Source of the DNA: Butyrivibrio sp. NC2002
GTDB taxonomy: Bacteria; Bacillota; Clostridia; Lachnospirales; Lachnospiraceae
NCBI RefSeq assembly: GCF_000702265.1
Contig: NZ_KL370881.1
Location: 332,789-396,788, forward strand
Direction of reading: 5' to 3'
DNA: 64,000 nt
A model generated the notes under the pieces. The model was not told the origin of the DNA. It worked only from the letters and a program-made list of their open reading frames with translations, and ran no database searches. Each line of letters opens with the position of its first letter. Positions within the stretch are counted from its first letter, which is position 1. Below are positions 63,086 to 64,000 of this stretch, piece after piece. A program made the translations under genes and the position numbers.

Positions 63086-63565
63086 TCAGCCTGCATTTGT
63101 TTTGAGCTTAAGCAGGTTATTTCTTGCGCTTTCAAGCTTTTTTGTTACAACCTTTTTGGGAATGGCAAGAGCATTTGCAATTTCATCCTCCGAAAGGTTT
63201 CTGTAGTCATGGAGAAAGAAAATCTGCCTCTCTGAAAAGGAAAGAGCTTCGAGTGTTGCGGGATTTATCATCGAAGATATATCAAGCTCCTGCCTGTTTA
63301 TCGCTATTTCCATACATTCATGGAAAGATATTCGCATAAGCCATTTTTCAAAGAGCGTGGGATCCTCAAGAGTTGTGATGTTTTTGTATGCATAATCATA
63401 GATTGCCATCATCACTTCGTGGGCTCTGTGCTCGTTTTGCAGAAAATGCATGCAATAATTAAATGTATCGTCGCATGTAAGGGAGTACAGCATGGAAAAA
63501 GCAGTAGTGTCATCGTTCCATGCAAGAACTACAAGTTTATTTATTTTTGCTGAGCTTTTTTTCAT
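63086..63565 (-). CDS. ECF-like RNA polymerase sigma factor
   Basis: This 159-residue protein has a region 2-like N-terminal helical part (AWNDDTTAFSMLYSL, about 15-75) and a clear region 4 helix-turn-helix near the C-terminus (SFSERQIFFLHDYRNLSEDE and IANALAIPKKVVTKKLESAR, about 108-150). Region 3 is absent, as in ECF (group 4) factors. Region 2 is divergent, so a nontypical promoter may be read. It lies first in a cassette with the transglutaminase and pilin genes, suggesting that it controls them. Confidence 0.78.
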   Translation of the reverse strand: MKKSSAKINKLVVLAWNDDTTAFSMLYSLTCDDTFNYCMHFLQNEHRAHEVMMAIYDYAYKNITTLEDPTLFEKWLMRISFHECMEIAINRQELDISSMINPATLEALSFSERQIFFLHDYRNLSEDEIANALAIPKKVVTKKLESARNNLLKLKTNAG

Positions 63566-63586
63566 ATGAGGCTCTCCAAAAAAGTG

Positions 63587-64000
63587 TTACATAAGTGTCA
63601 GCGGGTGTTCGTTAAATCGTCTGTACACACCTGTTATAAGTGTATAGAAATGATCTGCATATATATCATTGCTTAGTACGTATGAGTACATGATCCTCAA
63701 TGGAATTGCGGGATTAAGTGTGTTGTGATTGCTTATCCTTCTCTGAAAATCAGATAGGAACATTTCTATCGATTGTTTGTTACTGTTTTCTATAACGACT
63801 ATAAATTCGTTACCACTGTTTCTGCCGATAAGACCATAATAGCGGCCTACTGATTCAAGGATTTCGCAGAAATCGGAAATTGCCTTATCACCCATGTCAC
63901 GTCCGAGCTTTTCATTTATTTCCTTAAGATTGCTGATCATAAAGAGAACGCAGCCAAGATTTTCCATTTTTTCCGGAGTGTTGTATTTGGAAGAAAATCT
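63587..64000 (-). CDS. GGDEF-domain protein, degenerate, N-terminus cut by window edge
   Basis: The frame is open to the window edge, so this is the 3' part of a longer gene (137 codons seen). The sequence has the diguanylate cyclase fold (CVLFMISNLKEINEKLG, then a helix with GDKAISDF), but the active loop reads GRNSGNEFIVV rather than R-GGDEF, and the second half is shortened. It is therefore probably not catalytic and may bind a nucleotide or act as a scaffold. It ends 22 bases before the sigma gene. Confidence 0.75.
   Translation of the reverse strand, partial: RFSSKYNTPEKMENLGCVLFMISNLKEINEKLGRDMGDKAISDFCEILESVGRYYGLIGRNSGNEFIVVIENSNKQSIEMFLSDFQRRISNHNTLNPAIPLRIMYSYVLSNDIYADHFYTLITGVYRRFNEHPLTLM

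Overview
The window reads as a chromosomal segment of a low-to-medium GC Firmicute, most likely family Lachnospiraceae and perhaps a Butyrivibrio or Pseudobutyrivibrio-type rumen/gut anaerobe. This is inferred from gene content (DUF5688, DUF4317 and DUF4860-like proteins, an AroE-AroK fusion, anaerobic carbohydrate and peptide metabolism, strong GGAGG ribosome sites, intrinsic terminators, some TTG starts) and not from any database search. Gene density is high. Only two regions look acquired: the end of a tyrosine integrase at the left edge and a restriction/defence island at about 31.1-41.6 kb.

Layout. 1-0.6 kb: integrase 3' end with a terminator and direct repeats. 0.6-5.0 kb: ychF, a CPBP membrane protease, an SPFH protein with an Arc-like partner, and a DEDDh exonuclease. 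5.4-14.6 kb: division/cell-wall cluster mraZ-rsmH-ftsL-ftsI-murD-ftsW-ftsQ-ftsZ, lacking mraY and murG, with a 10-bp-phased MraZ-type operator. 14.8-20.4 kb: nrdR and a complete oligopeptide ABC transporter operon. 20.4-31.0 kb: an unknown gene behind a textbook sigma-28 promoter, the aroE-aroK fusion, aroQ, efp, DUF5688, tRNA-Arg(CCG), an SH3 protein, a Gfo/Idh/MocA oxidoreductase, gdhA, an NhaC-type antiporter and an untracked 54-residue ORF with a structured leader.

31.1-41.6 kb: Fic protein - hsdM - hsdS - membrane/coiled-coil protein - SieB-like exclusion protein - DUF262/HNH nuclease - unknown protein - hsdR. This is a type I restriction-modification locus with four extra genes between hsdS and hsdR. 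The SieB-like gene, the unknown gene and a nearby DUF1232 gene each carry one in-frame stop near the N-terminus, so accessory genes look damaged while M, S, R, Fic and DUF262/HNH are intact.

41.9-49.4 kb: a MATE exporter, then a minus-strand operon fruR-like/fruK/fruA/ptsH/ptsI that makes the general PTS proteins together with the fructose PTS. 49.7-53.2 kb: GH88 and DUF2264 enzymes for uronic-acid oligosaccharides, with a candidate operator. 53.3-58.9 kb: a CheC-type phosphatase, DUF4317, and a heterodimeric ABC exporter (one degenerate and one canonical ATPase site) behind an attenuator-like terminator.

58.9-64.0 kb, minus strand: one tight operon of a degenerate GGDEF protein, an ECF-like sigma factor, a membrane-anchored transglutaminase, a GspF/PilC platform protein and four small pilin-like or membrane proteins, with no assembly ATPase visible. 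The two most novel candidates are this sigma/transglutaminase/pseudopilin operon and the composite defence island.
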